Positions 1-9,979 of a stretch of 16,364 bases of DNA are shown here, in pieces. The stretch is from Bacteroidales bacterium UBA2716 (GTDB lineage: Bacteria > Bacteroidota > Bacteroidia > Bacteroidales > UBA932). The position numbers and the translations under genes are program-made. Positions within the stretch are counted from its first letter, which is position 1; every line of letters starts with the position of its first letter. A model generated the notes under the pieces. That model did no database searches and was not told where the DNA came from. It saw nothing but the letters and a program-made list of their open reading frames with translations. The stretch covers positions 4,880 to 21,243 of the forward strand of contig DEKS01000038.1 of assembly GCA_002354005.1 (NCBI GenBank), in the 5' to 3' direction.

Positions 1-318
1 CTGGTGGGCTACGACCCGGACCAGCAGCGCGCTAAACAGCTGGGCCTGGGCTCCTTACGCATGGCCCGCCGCCTGGTCCCCGGCCACGTAATCACGGACG
101 AACCCGGCATCTATTTCATCCCCGCCCTCATCGAAAAATTCAAGAAGGAGGGCCTGGGCTACGACTTCGTGAACTACGCCAAGCTGGAAAGCTACTACGA
201 CTTTGGCGGCATTCGCATAGAGGACGATGTCCTTATTACGGAAAACGGCGCCCGCCGCCTGGGCCCCAAACGCCTCCCCGCCTCCCCGGAGGAAGTAGAG
301 GCCGCCATGCAAAACTAG
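1..318 (+). CDS. Xaa-Pro aminopeptidase (M24B), C-terminal fragment
   Basis: This is the last 105 codons of a metallopeptidase of the M24 'pita-bread' family, which removes N-terminal residues preceding proline. The reading frame is already open at base 1, so the true start lies outside the window. The fragment holds the two C-terminal metal-binding signatures. EPGIY has its Glu at about residue 34 of the fragment. GGIRIEDD carries the last metal-ligand Glu. The KRLP motif near the end is also typical of aminopeptidase P. The N-terminal creatinase-like domain and the upstream Asp/Asp/His ligands are not visible, so substrate class (aminopeptidase P or prolidase) cannot be settled. FIPALI after EPGIY and the FGGIRIEDD context resemble Bacteroidota aminopeptidase P. 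It ends at TAG, about 30 bp before the next promoter. Confidence 0.9.
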   Translation: MVGYDPDQQRAKQLGLGSLRMARRLVPGHVITDEPGIYFIPALIEKFKKEGLGYDFVNYAKLESYYDFGGIRIEDDVLITENGARRLGPKRLPASPEEVEAAMQN

Positions 319-349
319 CGGGCCGGCCGCTGTAAAAATGCATTTTTTC

Positions 350-381
350 CTTGTTTTCCCGCGGAGGGTTTTGTACCTTTG
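350..381 (+). promoter_or_regulatory. Bacteroidota-type promoter for the lipoprotein gene
   Basis: A TTG at 351-353 is followed after 20 nt by TACCTTTG at 374-381, a full match to the Bacteroidota -33 TTG / -7 TAnnTTTG pattern. Transcription would begin near 386, leaving a leader of about 33 nt before the ATG at 419. The element lies directly after the aminopeptidase stop codon, so the lipoprotein gene probably has its own transcript. Confidence 0.7.
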
Positions 382-418
382 CGACCCGAAAAGTGTATTT
401 TTACTAAATTACAAAAAC

Positions 419-910
419 ATGAAAAAGTTATTTGTAGCTGTGGCAGCCCTCGCCACCATGCTCTTTATGAGCTGCACCAAGGAACAGACGACCGATGCAA
501 AACTGCAGGGCACATGGACGGTAAAATCTGTCGATGTCAAGCTCTATGAGAACGACAAAGAGATTCAGATTCCCGAGACACTGAAGGGCTTTCTGAAAGA
601 TATCAACGCCGAAGACGCCATGGAGAGTCTTGCCGAGGGCGCAACCCTTACCTTCAGCAAAGGGAAAGTGACTTCCTCCTACACCCGCGATTCCGAAAAA
701 GTGAGCGAAACCAACGACTACACCATCGATGGCAACTTCCTTTCCATCAAGGTAAGCGAGGATGAAACTCTTAAATTCACCATCAAGGAGCTCACCGCAT
801 CCAGCCTGGTGCTCACCCTGGATGCCCTGAAAACGGGTGACATCCCTGCAGAGGCCAAGAAGGCGCTGGAGAACTATTCCGTTCTCATTGTCATCTCCCT
901 TACCAAGTAA
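419..910 (+). CDS. Lipocalin-like lipoprotein, exported
   Basis: The product is a 163-residue predicted lipoprotein. The start at 419 is chosen because it begins a classical signal peptide: MKK, then a hydrophobic stretch, then a lipobox-like FMSC with the lipidated Cys at residue 19. The longer frame from 338 would place the -7 promoter element inside the gene and bury the signal. The mature part begins with a short KEQ-rich linker, then LQGTWTVKSV, the usual opening strand of the Bacteroidota 'lipocalin-like' domain. Alternating beta-strand segments follow, including DYTIDGNFLSIKV. Such proteins are widespread in Bacteroidales, and most have no known ligand. It is monocistronic by layout, with a promoter upstream and a terminator right after. 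The lipoprotein call is firm, the lipocalin fold likely, the function unknown. Confidence 0.82.
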   Translation: MKKLFVAVAALATMLFMSCTKEQTTDAKLQGTWTVKSVDVKLYENDKEIQIPETLKGFLKDINAEDAMESLAEGATLTFSKGKVTSSYTRDSEKVSETNDYTIDGNFLSIKVSEDETLKFTIKELTASSLVLTLDALKTGDIPAEAKKALENYSVLIVISLTK

Positions 911-925
911 GGTTATTAACCCCAC

Positions 926-961
926 AAAAAACTCCGAAGCCCTTCGCTCCGGAGTTTTTTT
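926..961. terminator. Intrinsic terminator between lipoprotein gene and guaA
   Basis: A hairpin with arms ACTCCG (931-936) and CGGAGT (950-955) and a 13-nt loop is flanked by an A-run at 926-930 and a T-run at 956-961. The A- and T-runs extend the stem and give a U-tract on either strand. It can therefore terminate both the lipoprotein transcript and the convergent guaA transcript, whose stop codon is at 977. Confidence 0.8.
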
Positions 962-976
962 GTGCCTCAACGGCCA

Positions 977-2554
977 CTATTCCCATTCGATGGTTGCTGG
1001 CGGTTTGGAAGAGATATCGTACACGACGCGGTTTACGCCGCGCACTTTACGGATAATCTCATTGGAGACGGTGCGGAGGAAGTCGTATGGGAAGGGGAAC
1101 CAGTCCGCCGTCATGGCGTCCGTAGATACTACGGCGCGGAGGGCTACCGGATTCTCGTACGTGCGCTCATCGCCCATCACCCCTACGCTCTTGACGGGCA
1201 GCAGGATAACGCCGGCCTGCCAGATGGCGTCGTACAGGTTGGTGGCCATCAGGTGCGGGTCCGATGCAGACGGGAAACCCATGCCCGTGCAGTCGTAGGT
1301 GCGCAGGCTTCGGATAAAAATATCATCGGCCTCCCGTAAAACGGCCAGTTTTTCTTCCGTCACCTCCCCGATGATGCGGATGGCCAGCGACGGGCCTGGG
1401 AAAGGATGGCGGCTCACCAGTTCCTCTTTGATACCCAGCGCCCGCCCCACGCGACGGACTTCGTCCTTGAAGAGCATCCTGAGCGGCTCCACAATCTTAA
1501 GATTCATTTCCTCCGGCAGGCCGCCCACGTTGTGGTGGCTCTTAATTTTGGAGGCGATGCCGGGAATGCCGGCGCTCTCAATTACATCCGGATAAATGGT
1601 CCCCTGGGCCAGCCAGCGGGCATTTTCTATCTGCTTGGCATAGGTGTCGAAGGTCTCCACGAACAGCCGTCCAATGGCCTTGCGCTTGGCTTCCGGCTCC
1701 GTGACACCCCTCAGCGCCTGCAGGAAAGCGGCGGAGGCATCGGCCCCTATAACATTGAGTCCCATGTCTTTATAGGAGGAGAGCACATCCTCGAACTCAT
1801 TTTTGCGCAGGAGGCCGTTGTTCACAAAAATGCAGGTGAGCTGCTTGCCGATGGCCTTGTTCAGCAGCACACCCGCCACCGTAGAATCTACGCCGCCGGA
1901 AAGCCCCAGAATCACTTTTTCCTCACCGATTTGCGCGCGAAGGGCCTCCACGGTGGTCTCAATGAAAGAATCCGGGGTCCAGTCCCCTTTACAGCCGCAA
2001 ATATCCATGGCAAAATTCTGCAGCATCCGGCTGCCTTCCGTGGTGTGGTACACCTCCGGATGGAACTGCACCGCATAGGTGGGCTCATCGGTAAACTGAT
2101 AGGCCGCATTGACGACATCTTCCGTAGAAGCAATCACCTCTGCCCCTTTGGGGAGGGCCGATATGCTGTCCCCGTGCGACATCCACACCTGGGTCTGGCG
2201 GCTCACGCCTTTGAGCAGCGGGGATTCCGCTGTCACACGGAGCAGGGCGCGCCCGTATTCACGGGTATCCGAAGCCTCCACGCAGCCCCCGAAATGGTGG
2301 GCCAGGTATTGGGCCCCATAACAAATGCCCAGCAGCGGCAGATGCCCCTTGATGGCCGACAAATCCACCTGCGGGGCATTGGGCTGACGGACGGAACAGG
2401 GGCTGCCGGAAAGGATGACGCCCTTTACAGAAGGATCCAGGGCGGGAACCTTGTTATACGGATAGATTTCGCAAAAAACATTAAGCTCCCGGAGGCGCCG
2501 GCCAATGAGTTGGGTCACCTGCGAGCCAAAGTCCAGAATGAGAATTTTATCCAT
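977..2554 (-). CDS. guaA: GMP synthase (glutamine-hydrolysing)
   Basis: GuaA aminates XMP to GMP using glutamine and ATP, the last step of guanine nucleotide synthesis. The 525-residue length is normal for the bacterial two-domain enzyme. Residues 1 to about 190 form the class I glutamine amidotransferase domain, with nucleophile Cys78 in GICYGAQ and His165/Glu167 in QFHPEVYH. The ATP pyrophosphatase domain follows, with the PP-loop LSGGVDST near residues 218-225. The C-terminal dimerisation domain ends in the usual KPPATIEWE. The gene is divergent from glnN, with 111 bp between the two starts, and convergent with the lipoprotein gene across a terminator. Its substrate XMP is made by GuaB, encoded about 6 kb away on the same strand. 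Its nitrogen donor is made by the adjacent GlnN. Confidence 0.97.
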   Translation of the reverse strand: MDKILILDFGSQVTQLIGRRLRELNVFCEIYPYNKVPALDPSVKGVILSGSPCSVRQPNAPQVDLSAIKGHLPLLGICYGAQYLAHHFGGCVEASDTREYGRALLRVTAESPLLKGVSRQTQVWMSHGDSISALPKGAEVIASTEDVVNAAYQFTDEPTYAVQFHPEVYHTTEGSRMLQNFAMDICGCKGDWTPDSFIETTVEALRAQIGEEKVILGLSGGVDSTVAGVLLNKAIGKQLTCIFVNNGLLRKNEFEDVLSSYKDMGLNVIGADASAAFLQALRGVTEPEAKRKAIGRLFVETFDTYAKQIENARWLAQGTIYPDVIESAGIPGIASKIKSHHNVGGLPEEMNLKIVEPLRMLFKDEVRRVGRALGIKEELVSRHPFPGPSLAIRIIGEVTEEKLAVLREADDIFIRSLRTYDCTGMGFPSASDPHLMATNLYDAIWQAGVILLPVKSVGVMGDERTYENPVALRAVVSTDAMTADWFPFPYDFLRTVSNEIIRKVRGVNRVVYDISSKPPATIEWE

Positions 2555-2601
2555 GTAAGAGAATTATTTCGCAATTTACGAATAATTTTTAAAATAATTG
2601 C

Positions 2602-2609
2602 TAAATTTG
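2602..2609 (+). promoter_or_regulatory. Candidate -7 element for glnN-glmS
   Basis: TAAATTTG matches TAnnTTTG and lies 56 nt upstream of the glnN start, in the AT-rich 111-bp region shared with guaA. At the -33 position only a weak TTA is seen (about 2576-2578), so this is a partial match. No clear guaA promoter was found on the other strand. Confidence 0.45.
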
Positions 2610-2665
2610 CCCGCTGTATGGTAGGGCCGCCGTTGCCTTACCTAAACAACTAACTCTTACATAGT

Positions 2666-4840
<2,175 letters not shown>

Positions 4841-4852
4841 TCGTTAGTTACT

Positions 4853-6697
4853 ATGTGTGGAATCGTAGGTTACGTCGGGCATCGCCAGGCGTGCCCCGTC
4901 ATCATAAAAGGACTGCATAGACTGGAGTACAGAGGCTATGACAGTGCCGGTGTCGCCCTTATCGGAAAGGACGGCCAAATCGGACTGTACAAATGCAAGG
5001 GAAAGGTGGACGATTTGGAACGTTTCCTGGGTGGGAAACCCACCGCCAGCACCATCGGCATCGGCCATACCCGCTGGGCCACGCATGGCGCGCCCAACGA
5101 CGCCAATGCCCATCCGCACCTGTCCCAGAGCGGCCGTCTGGCTCTGATTCACAACGGCATCATTGAAAACTTCCGCGTGCTCAAGGACGCCCTGACAAGC
5201 CACGGCTATACCTTCCGGAGCAGCACGGACTCGGAGGTGCTGGTAAACCTCATCGAATACGTGCAAGACACCAACGAGTGCTCCCTGGAGGAGGCCGTCC
5301 GCATGGCCCTCAGGCAAGTGGTGGGCGCGTACGCCATCGCCGTTGTCAAGCGGGGCGACACAGACCGCATCATCGCCGCACGGCAAAGCTCGCCCATGGC
5401 CATTGGCATTGGCGAAGGAGAGTATTTCATCAGTTCCGACGCCGCCTCCATCATTGACTATACGCAAAAGTTCGTGTACCTGAACGACGGCGAAGTAGCG
5501 GTGATAGAAAAAGGCAAGCCCCTGCAAATCAAAAACTTATACGGCGAGCCTTCCAAGGTGGATATCCAAAAGCTGGAGATGTCCATCTCCCAGCTGGAAA
5601 AAGGCGGTTTCCCGCACTTTATGCTCAAGGAAATCCACGAGCAGCCGGATACGCTGGTGGACTGCATCCGGGGCCGCGTGAGCCCGGAAACGCGGGAGAT
5701 TGTCCTTTCCGGCGTCCTGGACAACAAAGAGCGCTTCCTGCAGGCAGGCCGCATCATTTTTGTGGCGTGCGGTACGTCGTGGCACGCCTCTCTCATCGGT
5801 GAGCACCTGATAGAAAACCTGTGCCGCATTCCGGTAGAGGTGGAGTATGCCTCCGAGTTCCGCTACCGCAACCCCATTATCCGCAAGGACGATGTGGTGA
5901 TTGCCGTCTCCCAGTCCGGCGAGACGGCCGACACCCTGGCGGCCATTGACATCGCCCGGCGTGCAGGCGCCTTTGTCTATGGCATTTGCAACGTTATCGG
6001 CTCGTCCATCGCCCGTGCCACGGACTCGGGAACGTACATCCACGTTGGGCCGGAGATTGGAGTGGCATCCACCAAAGCGTTTACCGGCCAGGTAACCGTG
6101 ATGGCCATGCTGGCGCTGCTCATCGGGAAACTGCGCGGCACCATTGACGAGGCCTATTACCATGAAGTAGCCGGCGCACTGCTGGCGCTGCCGGATACCA
6201 TTCGGCAGGTGCTCGAAACGGCGCCGGAGGTGGAAAAGCTGTCCCGCATTTTCACCTATGCCCACAACTTCATTTACCTGGGCCGCGGCTACAACTACCC
6301 CACTGCGCTGGAAGGGGCGCTCAAGCTCAAAGAAATCTCCTATATCCACGCAGAAGGCCTCCCGGCGGCGGAAATGAAGCACGGCTCCATTGCCCTGATC
6401 GATGCCGAGATGCCCACGGTGGTGATTGCCACCCTGGACCACACCTATGAGAAAACCGTATCCAACATAGAGGAAATTAAGGCGCGCGGCGGCAAAATCA
6501 TCGCCATCATTTCCGAGGGCGATACGCAGCTGCGCCACCGGGCCGACTATACCATTGAGGTACCGGCCACGGCCGAATGCCTGATGCCCATCGTCTCCAT
6601 TATCCCCTTGCAGCTCATGGCCTATTACATTGCCGTGAGCAAGGGCCGGAACGTGGACCAGCCCCGCAACCTGGCCAAATCCGTTACCGTTGAGTAG
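4853..6697 (+). CDS. glmS: Glutamine-fructose-6-phosphate aminotransferase (isomerising)
   Basis: GlmS converts fructose 6-phosphate and glutamine to glucosamine 6-phosphate, the entry to peptidoglycan and LPS amino-sugar synthesis. The 614-residue length is standard. MCGIVGYVG at the start exposes Cys2 as the N-terminal glutaminase nucleophile once Met is removed. HTRWATHG and the EYRGYDSAG segment are the substrate loops. Two SIS isomerase domains follow, with SQSGETADT in the first. EMKHGSIALID and the invariant C-terminal LAKSVTVE complete the isomerase site. A ribozyme leader such as that in Firmicutes cannot fit, because glnN stops 12 bp upstream. The last 14 bp overlap the end of pyrG on the other strand, with no terminator between them. 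Confidence 0.97.
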   Translation: MCGIVGYVGHRQACPVIIKGLHRLEYRGYDSAGVALIGKDGQIGLYKCKGKVDDLERFLGGKPTASTIGIGHTRWATHGAPNDANAHPHLSQSGRLALIHNGIIENFRVLKDALTSHGYTFRSSTDSEVLVNLIEYVQDTNECSLEEAVRMALRQVVGAYAIAVVKRGDTDRIIAARQSSPMAIGIGEGEYFISSDAASIIDYTQKFVYLNDGEVAVIEKGKPLQIKNLYGEPSKVDIQKLEMSISQLEKGGFPHFMLKEIHEQPDTLVDCIRGRVSPETREIVLSGVLDNKERFLQAGRIIFVACGTSWHASLIGEHLIENLCRIPVEVEYASEFRYRNPIIRKDDVVIAVSQSGETADTLAAIDIARRAGAFVYGICNVIGSSIARATDSGTYIHVGPEIGVASTKAFTGQVTVMAMLALLIGKLRGTIDEAYYHEVAGALLALPDTIRQVLETAPEVEKLSRIFTYAHNFIYLGRGYNYPTALEGALKLKEISYIHAEGLPAAEMKHGSIALIDAEMPTVVIATLDHTYEKTVSNIEEIKARGGKIIAIISEGDTQLRHRADYTIEVPATAECLMPIVSIIPLQLMAYYIAVSKGRNVDQPRNLAKSVTVE

Positions 6698-8303
6698 CTT
6701 CTTTATAGTCCAGGGCGGCCTTGACAAAGTGCACAAAAATGGGTTGAGGCCGCTCCGGCGTACTTTTGAGCTCCGGATGGAACTGGGTGGCGATGAAGAA
6801 CGGATGGGCGGGAATCTCCACTATCTCTGCCAGGTGGCTTTCCGGATTGATGCCGCTCACGCGCAGTCCTGCGGCTTGTAGCTCGGCCACAAAGCGGTTG
6901 TTGAGTTCATACCGGTGCCTGTGCCGTTCGGAGATAAGGGGTTTGCCATAGATTTTCCAGGCGAGCGTGCCTTCCTGCACCGCGCAAGGGTACGCGCCCA
7001 GGCGCATGGTCCCGCCTTTCAGGGTGGTCTTTTTTTGCTCCTCCATGAGGTCGATCACCGGGCAGGTGGTATCGGGCACTTCCTCGGTAGAGGCGGCGGA
7101 GGCCCAGCCAAGCACATTCCTGGCAAATTCGACCACCGCCATTTGCATACCCAGGCAAATCCCAAAGAAGGGAATGCCGTTCTCCCGGGCGTAACGGACG
7201 GCGGCTATCTTCCCTTCCAGGCCCCGGGAACCAAAGCCAGGGGCCACCAGGATGCCGTCCATGCCCGCGAGCTTTTCAGGGACGTTCTCCGGCGTGAGGT
7301 GATCGGCCTGAATGGTGACCACGTTTACCTTACAGCAGTTGGCGGCTCCTGCATGCACAAAGCTTTCCTGGATGCTCTTGTACGCGTCCTGCAGCTCCAC
7401 ATATTTTCCTACCAGGGCAATCTTGACCTCTGCCGTGGGGTGCTGCAAACGGTCCAGGAAGGCGCTTAGTGCGCTCAAATCCGGCTCGGGCAGGCCATGA
7501 ATCTCCAATTTGTTGAGTACCAAATCGTCCATATGCTCCTTTTCCATGTTAAAGGGCACCTGATAAATGCTCCACGCGTCCATGGACTGGATGACATGAC
7601 CGGGTTTCACATTGCAGAACAGGGCGATTTTCTTACGGAGTTCCGGCGTGAGTTCCTTCTCTGTCCGGCAAACGATGATGTCCGGATGCACGCCCTGGGA
7701 CTGCAATTCCTGGACGGAATGCTGCGTGGGCTTGGTTTTGAGCTCTTTGGCGGCCTTCAAATAAGGAATGAGGGTGAGGTGAATGCTCAGGAAGTCTTCT
7801 TCCGGCAGCTCCCATTGCAGTTGCCGCATGGCTTCCACAAAGGGCTGGCTTTCCATATCGCCCACCGTGCCGCCCACTTCGGTGATAATGACGTCATAGT
7901 CCCCCGTCTGGCCCAGCAGGAGCATCCGGCGCTTGATTTCGTCCGTAATATGGGGGACAATCTGGACGGTCTTGCCCAGATAGGCGCCCTCCCGCTCCTT
8001 GGAAATGACGGTGTTGTAGATTCGGCCGGTGGTAACGTTATTGGCCTGAGAGGTGTAAATGCCCAGAAAACGTTCATAGTGGCCCAAATCCAGGTCTGTC
8101 TCGGCGCCATCCTCCGTCACATAACATTCCCCGTGCTCATAGGGATTGAGCGTCCCGGGATCGATGTTTAGATAAGGGTCGAATTTTTGGATGGTGACCC
8201 GCAGGCCCCTTGCCTGCAGCAATTTGGCCAGCGAGGCCGCAATAATGCCTTTACCCAGGGAGGAAGCAACGCCTCCCGTAACGAAAACATATTTAGTGTT
8301 CAT
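6684..8303 (-). CDS. pyrG: CTP synthase
   Basis: PyrG aminates UTP to CTP with glutamine and ATP. The 539-residue product has the normal two-domain form. The N-terminal synthetase domain begins MNTKYVFVTGGVASSLGKG (P-loop) and carries KFDPYLNIDPGT and the EDGAETDLDLGHYERF segment near residues 64-79. A class I glutaminase domain starts near residue 293, with nucleophile Cys383 in GICLGMQ and His509/Glu511 in QFHPEL. All expected catalytic residues are present. The ATG at 8301-8303 is right for the family. It lies 63 bp downstream of guaB on the same strand, with a possible promoter of its own in the gap. It is convergent with glmS, the two 3' ends sharing 14 bp. Confidence 0.97.
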   Translation of the reverse strand: MNTKYVFVTGGVASSLGKGIIAASLAKLLQARGLRVTIQKFDPYLNIDPGTLNPYEHGECYVTEDGAETDLDLGHYERFLGIYTSQANNVTTGRIYNTVISKEREGAYLGKTVQIVPHITDEIKRRMLLLGQTGDYDVIITEVGGTVGDMESQPFVEAMRQLQWELPEEDFLSIHLTLIPYLKAAKELKTKPTQHSVQELQSQGVHPDIIVCRTEKELTPELRKKIALFCNVKPGHVIQSMDAWSIYQVPFNMEKEHMDDLVLNKLEIHGLPEPDLSALSAFLDRLQHPTAEVKIALVGKYVELQDAYKSIQESFVHAGAANCCKVNVVTIQADHLTPENVPEKLAGMDGILVAPGFGSRGLEGKIAAVRYARENGIPFFGICLGMQMAVVEFARNVLGWASAASTEEVPDTTCPVIDLMEEQKKTTLKGGTMRLGAYPCAVQEGTLAWKIYGKPLISERHRHRYELNNRFVAELQAAGLRVSGINPESHLAEIVEIPAHPFFIATQFHPELKSTPERPQPIFVHFVKAALDYKEATQR

Positions 8304-8328
8304 AGCCCGATATTTATATACCGGGACT

Positions 8329-8336
8329 CAAAGTTA
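8329..8336 (-). promoter_or_regulatory. Candidate -7 element for pyrG
   Basis: Read on the minus strand, the sequence is TAACTTTG, a match to TAnnTTTG, 25 nt upstream of the pyrG start. No TTG is present at the expected -33 position. pyrG may therefore have a weak or regulated promoter in addition to read-through from guaB. Confidence 0.4.
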
Positions 8337-8366
8337 CAAAACTTCCGGAGAAAAACCCGTAAATAC

Positions 8367-9437
8367 TTAATAATTCGGTGCTTTTTTGGCGATGGTCACA
8401 TCGTGCGGGTGATTCTCCTGCACGGTGGCGGGACTGATCTTCACAAAGCGGGCCTTATGAAGCGCATCGAGGGAGGCCGCGCCGCAGTAGCCCATGCCGC
8501 TGCGGAGGCCGCCCGCGAGCTGGTACAGAACATCGGCCACGGGACCTTTGTACGGAACGCGGGCCACCACGCCCTCCGGGACCAGCTTTTTGGCGCCTTT
8601 CTGAAAGTAACGGTCTGCGCTGCCATTCTGCATGGCGTCTATGCTGCCCATGCCGCGGTAGCCTTTCATCTTGACGCCGTCCACTTCCACCACCTCGCCG
8701 GAGGCTTCGTCGGTGCCGGCAAACATGCTACCGCACATGACGCAGTGCGCGCCGGCGGCCAGGGCCTTCACCACGTCGCCGGAGTAGCGCAGGCCGCCGT
8801 CGGCAATGACGGGAACGCGGTCGCCGGCCAGCTCGGCCACATCCGCAATGGCGGTGAGCTGCGGAACGCCTACGCCCGCGACGATGCGCGTGGTGCAGAT
8901 GGAGCCGGGGCCGATACCCACCTTGAGGCCGTCTGCGCCGGCGGCGATGAGGTCTTTGGCGGCTGCAGCCGTGGCGATGTTGCCCACCACTACGTCCAGG
9001 CCCGGGAAGGCCGTCTTGATGGCCTTCAGCGCGTCAATCACGCCTTTGGAATGCCCGTGGGCGCTGTCCAGCACAACAGCGTCTACACCGGCATCGGCCA
9101 AGAGTTTCACGCGGTCCAGGACGTCCGGGGTGATGCCCACGCCGGCGGCCACCGGGAGGCCTTCAGCCTTGACCTTGGCAACCTCTGCGGCCTGCCGCTC
9201 CGCGCTCATGTTCTTGTGGATGACGCCTATGCCGCCTTCGCGGGCCATCGCAAGGGCCATGGGGGCTTCCGTGACGGTATCCATTGCCGCGGAAGCAAAG
9301 GGAATGCCCAGCGAAATGTGTTTGGAGAATCGGCCCTGGAGGGATACCTCACGCGGGAGGACCTCGGAATAGGCCGGCATCAGAAGGACGTCGTCGAAGG
9401 TAATGCCTTCCTGGAAAATACGGTCATGTAGCGCCAT
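8367..9437 (-). CDS. guaB: IMP dehydrogenase lacking the CBS domains
   Basis: GuaB oxidises IMP to XMP with NAD+, the committed step to GMP, and feeds the nearby GuaA. The 356-residue product is about 130 residues shorter than the usual ~490. The catalytic barrel looks complete: TFDDVLLMPAYSEV near 13-25, DSAHGHS 124-130, GNIAT 152-156, GPGSICTT with catalytic Cys181, YRGMGS 260-265, and the flap with Arg276-Tyr277 in DRYFQ. What is missing is the two-CBS Bateman module. Residues 75-90 (HKNMSAERQAAEVAKV) run straight into GLPVAAGVG, where about 120 residues normally intervene. A GMP reductase (also about 350 aa without CBS) is less likely, because the N-terminal segment, the flap dyad and VPYKGP are those of IMP dehydrogenases. 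CBS-less IMPDHs are known elsewhere, for example in Borrelia and Cryptosporidium. Loss of CBS predicts loss of nucleotide allostery. Confidence 0.93.
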   Translation of the reverse strand: MALHDRIFQEGITFDDVLLMPAYSEVLPREVSLQGRFSKHISLGIPFASAAMDTVTEAPMALAMAREGGIGVIHKNMSAERQAAEVAKVKAEGLPVAAGVGITPDVLDRVKLLADAGVDAVVLDSAHGHSKGVIDALKAIKTAFPGLDVVVGNIATAAAAKDLIAAGADGLKVGIGPGSICTTRIVAGVGVPQLTAIADVAELAGDRVPVIADGGLRYSGDVVKALAAGAHCVMCGSMFAGTDEASGEVVEVDGVKMKGYRGMGSIDAMQNGSADRYFQKGAKKLVPEGVVARVPYKGPVADVLYQLAGGLRSGMGYCGAASLDALHKARFVKISPATVQENHPHDVTIAKKAPNY

Positions 9438-9461
9438 AGGTTCTTTGTCTAAAAAATTCCT

Positions 9462-9469
9462 TATCTTTG
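9462..9469 (+). promoter_or_regulatory. Candidate -7 element abutting the secreted-protein gene
   Basis: TATCTTTG matches TAnnTTTG and ends only 6 nt before the ATG at 9476. If used, transcription would start at or within a few bases of the start codon, giving a leaderless or nearly leaderless mRNA. No TTG sits at the ideal -33 spacing. A TTTG at 9444-9447 is too close. Confidence 0.5.
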
Positions 9470-9475
9470 TAGCCG

Positions 9476-9979
9476 ATGAAACGCTTCACCTGCATACTCT
9501 TTCTTTTGGTGGCCGTCCTGGCACAGGCCCAGGTACGTACCTATTCGGAAAATGCCTCCAAAACCTTTGTGGTGGGTCTGGACAGCTATTTTTACGGCGA
9601 GGCCGGGTCCCTCAGCTTTGAGGCGGCGGGCCAGTCTTTCCAGGCTTCCGTGGGTGCGGACGGGGTCTTTATCGGAGACCGCAAGCTGGGCGGCGGCGGC
9701 GATGTCGTCATTGGCATCCACGACTTTACCGGCAACCGGGTTCCGGAATTTGTGCTGGCCCAGCGCGTTGGGGAGTCCATCGGCATTTGGGTTTATGCCC
9801 TTAACGACGGCTCCTGGAACGCCCTGAAAATGATGTCCGTGCGAGGTGCCAAGGAGGTGCGCATCTTCCGCCAGGTAATCTCTGTGCGCCAGGGAGAAGC
9901 GCTGTGCTCCTGGACCTGGCACGGGGACAAATTCGACTACAAGGCCTCCGACGGCTCCGCGGAACCTACTTCTCTTTAA
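9476..9979 (+). CDS. Small secreted protein of unknown function
   Basis: The product has 167 residues. It begins with a clear signal peptide: MKRF, a hydrophobic core, and AQAQ as a probable cleavage site near residue 19. There is no lipobox Cys, so it should be released to the periplasm or beyond. The mature part is rich in short beta-strand-like segments and Gly. IHDFTGNRVPEFVLA loosely recalls the D-x-T/N-G-D/N-x-x-P-E core of FG-GAP/VCBS-type repeats, but only one copy is seen, and I do not assign it to that family. The end of the protein contains an SWTWHGDKFDY segment. I do not recognise the gene. It is alone on its strand between divergent guaB and convergent apt, overlapping the 3' end of apt by 14 bp. 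Confidence 0.75.
   Translation: MKRFTCILFLLVAVLAQAQVRTYSENASKTFVVGLDSYFYGEAGSLSFEAAGQSFQASVGADGVFIGDRKLGGGGDVVIGIHDFTGNRVPEFVLAQRVGESIGIWVYALNDGSWNALKMMSVRGAKEVRIFRQVISVRQGEALCSWTWHGDKFDYKASDGSAEPTSL

Noticed and set aside
338..418. Upstream in-frame start for the lipoprotein gene
   Set aside because: It would include the -7 promoter element in the coding region and put the signal peptide inside the protein. The ATG at 419 gives a normal lipoprotein N-terminus.
1406..2653. Long plus-strand frame opposite guaA
   Set aside because: It lies entirely antisense to a gene with full GMP synthase motifs. Its translation shows no recognisable domain.
4841..4852. glmS ribozyme
   Set aside because: Only 12 bp separate glnN from glmS, far too short for the ribozyme, and the element is not typical of Bacteroidota.
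5537..6736. Long minus-strand frame opposite glmS
   Set aside because: It is a shadow of the GC-rich glmS codons, with no family motif in the translation.
8187..9431. Long plus-strand frame opposite guaB
   Set aside because: It is Gly/His/Ala-rich shadow sequence over a gene with intact IMP dehydrogenase motifs.
8367..9437. GMP reductase (guaC) as the identity of the short IMPDH-like gene
   Set aside because: The TFDDVLLMPAYSEV start, the Arg-Tyr flap and VPYKGP are IMP dehydrogenase features. Only the length matches GMP reductase.
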